This document shows, piece by piece, positions 63,312 to 64,000 of a DNA stretch of 64,000 nt. Below the pieces are notes generated by a model. That model was not told the DNA's origin and did no database searches. It worked only from the letters and a program-made list of their open reading frames with translations. Position 1 is the first letter of the stretch, and each line of letters starts with the position of its first letter. The position numbers and the translations under genes were made by a program. Source of the DNA: Streptomyces sp. 135. Its GTDB lineage: Bacteria; Actinomycetota; Actinomycetes; Streptomycetales; Streptomycetaceae. Where the stretch lies: NCBI RefSeq assembly GCF_020026305.1, contig NZ_CP075691.1, forward strand, positions 2,170,001 through 2,234,000, given 5' to 3'.

Positions 63312-64000
63312 TCAGGCGCGCGTGGAGCCGAGTTCGCGGACGGCGTCCGCGAACGCTTCACCACGCTTGTTGTAGTTGGTGAACATGTCCATCGACGCAC
63401 AGGCCGGAGCCATCAGCACGGTGTCCCCCGGCTGAGCCAGCTCCGCCGCCCGCCGTACCGCCTCGGACATCGCCCCAGTGTCGGTCCGGTCGAGGTCGAC
63501 GACCGGGACCTCGGGGGCGTGTCGCGCCAGGGCTTCGCGGATCAGGGCGCGGTCGACGCCGATCAGGACGACACCGCGCAGCCGCTTCGCCGCGCTCGTG
63601 ACGAGTTCGTCGAAGGTGGCGCCCTTGGCGAGGCCGCCCGCGATCCACACGATCGACTCGTACGCCGCCAACGAAGCCTGTGCGGCGTGGGTGTTGGTGG
63701 CCTTGGAGTCGTCGACGTAGGCGACCTGCGCGACATCGGCGACGTGTTCGATGCGGTGGGCGTCCGGACGGAAGGCGCGCAGACCGTCGCGTACGGCCGT
63801 CGCCTGGACGCCGAAGGCGCGGGCGAGGGCCGCGGCGGCCAGCGCGTTGGCGATGTTGTGCGGCGCGGGCGGGCGGACGTCGGAGATCTCGGCGAGCTCC
63901 TGGGCCTGCTTCTGGCGGTCCGGCACGAAGGCACGGTCGACCAGGATGCCGTCCACCACGCCCAGTTGCGAGGGCGCGGGCGCGTTCAGCGTGAAGCCGA
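63312..64000 (-). CDS. murD: UDP-N-acetylmuramoylalanine--D-glutamate ligase, C-terminal part (5' end outside window)
   Basis: MurD adds D-glutamate to UDP-MurNAc-L-Ala in the cytosol. The frame is open to the right edge, giving about 229 C-terminal residues. The linker to the C-terminal domain is visible as PPAPHNIANALAAAALARAFG (with the adenine/Mg Asn-His). RPDAHRIEHVADV, VDDSKATNTHAA and WIAGGLAKGATF are the ligase domain 3 signatures, and LMAPACASMDMFTNYNKRGEAF ends it. The N-terminal and ATP-binding P-loop domains lie outside the window. Confidence 0.96.
   Translation of the reverse strand, partial: GFTLNAPAPSQLGVVDGILVDRAFVPDRQKQAQELAEISDVRPPAPHNIANALAAAALARAFGVQATAVRDGLRAFRPDAHRIEHVADVAQVAYVDDSKATNTHAAQASLAAYESIVWIAGGLAKGATFDELVTSAAKRLRGVVLIGVDRALIREALARHAPEVPVVDLDRTDTGAMSEAVRRAAELAQPGDTVLMAPACASMDMFTNYNKRGEAFADAVRELGSTRA

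Overview
The window is from a Streptomyces chromosome, or that of a very close relative. Base composition is very GC-rich, with G or C at nearly every third codon position. GTG starts and 4-base ATGA/GTGA overlaps are common. The gene order (gltB, lgt, trp genes, his genes, dnaE, lspA, ileS, divIVA, sepF, ftsZ, ftsQ, murG, ftsW, murD) is the conserved Streptomyces core order. Almost everything is ordinary chromosomal core. I see no insertion sequence, phage, CRISPR array, tRNA or rRNA.

Layout. 1-1675 is the N-terminal third of glutamate synthase large subunit gltB (minus), followed by an iron/manganese transporter-like gene (minus). 2963-10590 is a seven-gene plus-strand operon in which every gene overlaps the next: four ADP-ribosylglycohydrolase-family genes, a PfkB/ribokinase-like gene, a CaiB-type CoA-transferase and a CitE-like aldolase/lyase. 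It is the most unusual block. Two of its genes are interrupted in this sequence (a frameshift near 6620-6640, and an internal loss plus frameshift near 8035) and a third has a degenerate metal site. 10635-18940 (minus) holds lgt, a DsbA-like protein, trpA, trpB, the tiny trpM, trpC, small membrane proteins and trpE. 18952-25826 (minus) holds hisI, hisF, a RidA-family gene, priA, hisH, a 54-residue membrane protein, hisB, hisC and hisD, with one plus-strand gene inserted between hisI and hisF. PriA acts in both histidine and tryptophan synthesis, so the two blocks are metabolically joined.

25938-34612 is mixed housekeeping and unknown: a beta-helix-like membrane protein, a helical-repeat protein, a LON-domain protein, a YbaK-type deacylase, the 24-residue ribosomal protein bL37, an ABC exporter pair and a NYN-domain protein. 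dnaE occupies 34692-38234. 38448-46549 carries a DUF2252 kinase-like protein, a second DsbA-like protein, a Tat-exported PhoD phosphatase, a hydrolase, an MscS channel and a CPA1 antiporter. 46687-50806 (minus) is a GNAT, an RluA-family pseudouridine synthase, lspA and a very long histone-H1-like/DksA zinc-finger protein.

50807-64000 is the division and cell-wall cluster. ileS (plus) is preceded by a translational T-box leader. After a pair of strong terminators come divIVA, yggT, sepF, yggS, ylmD, ftsZ, ftsQ, murG, ftsW and the C-terminal part of murD (all minus). Together these genes make peptidoglycan precursors, build the Z ring and direct polar growth.

Four real genes are too short for a routine ORF scan: trpM (54 aa), the his-operon membrane protein (54 aa), bL37 (24 aa) and a 59-aa hydrophilic protein.
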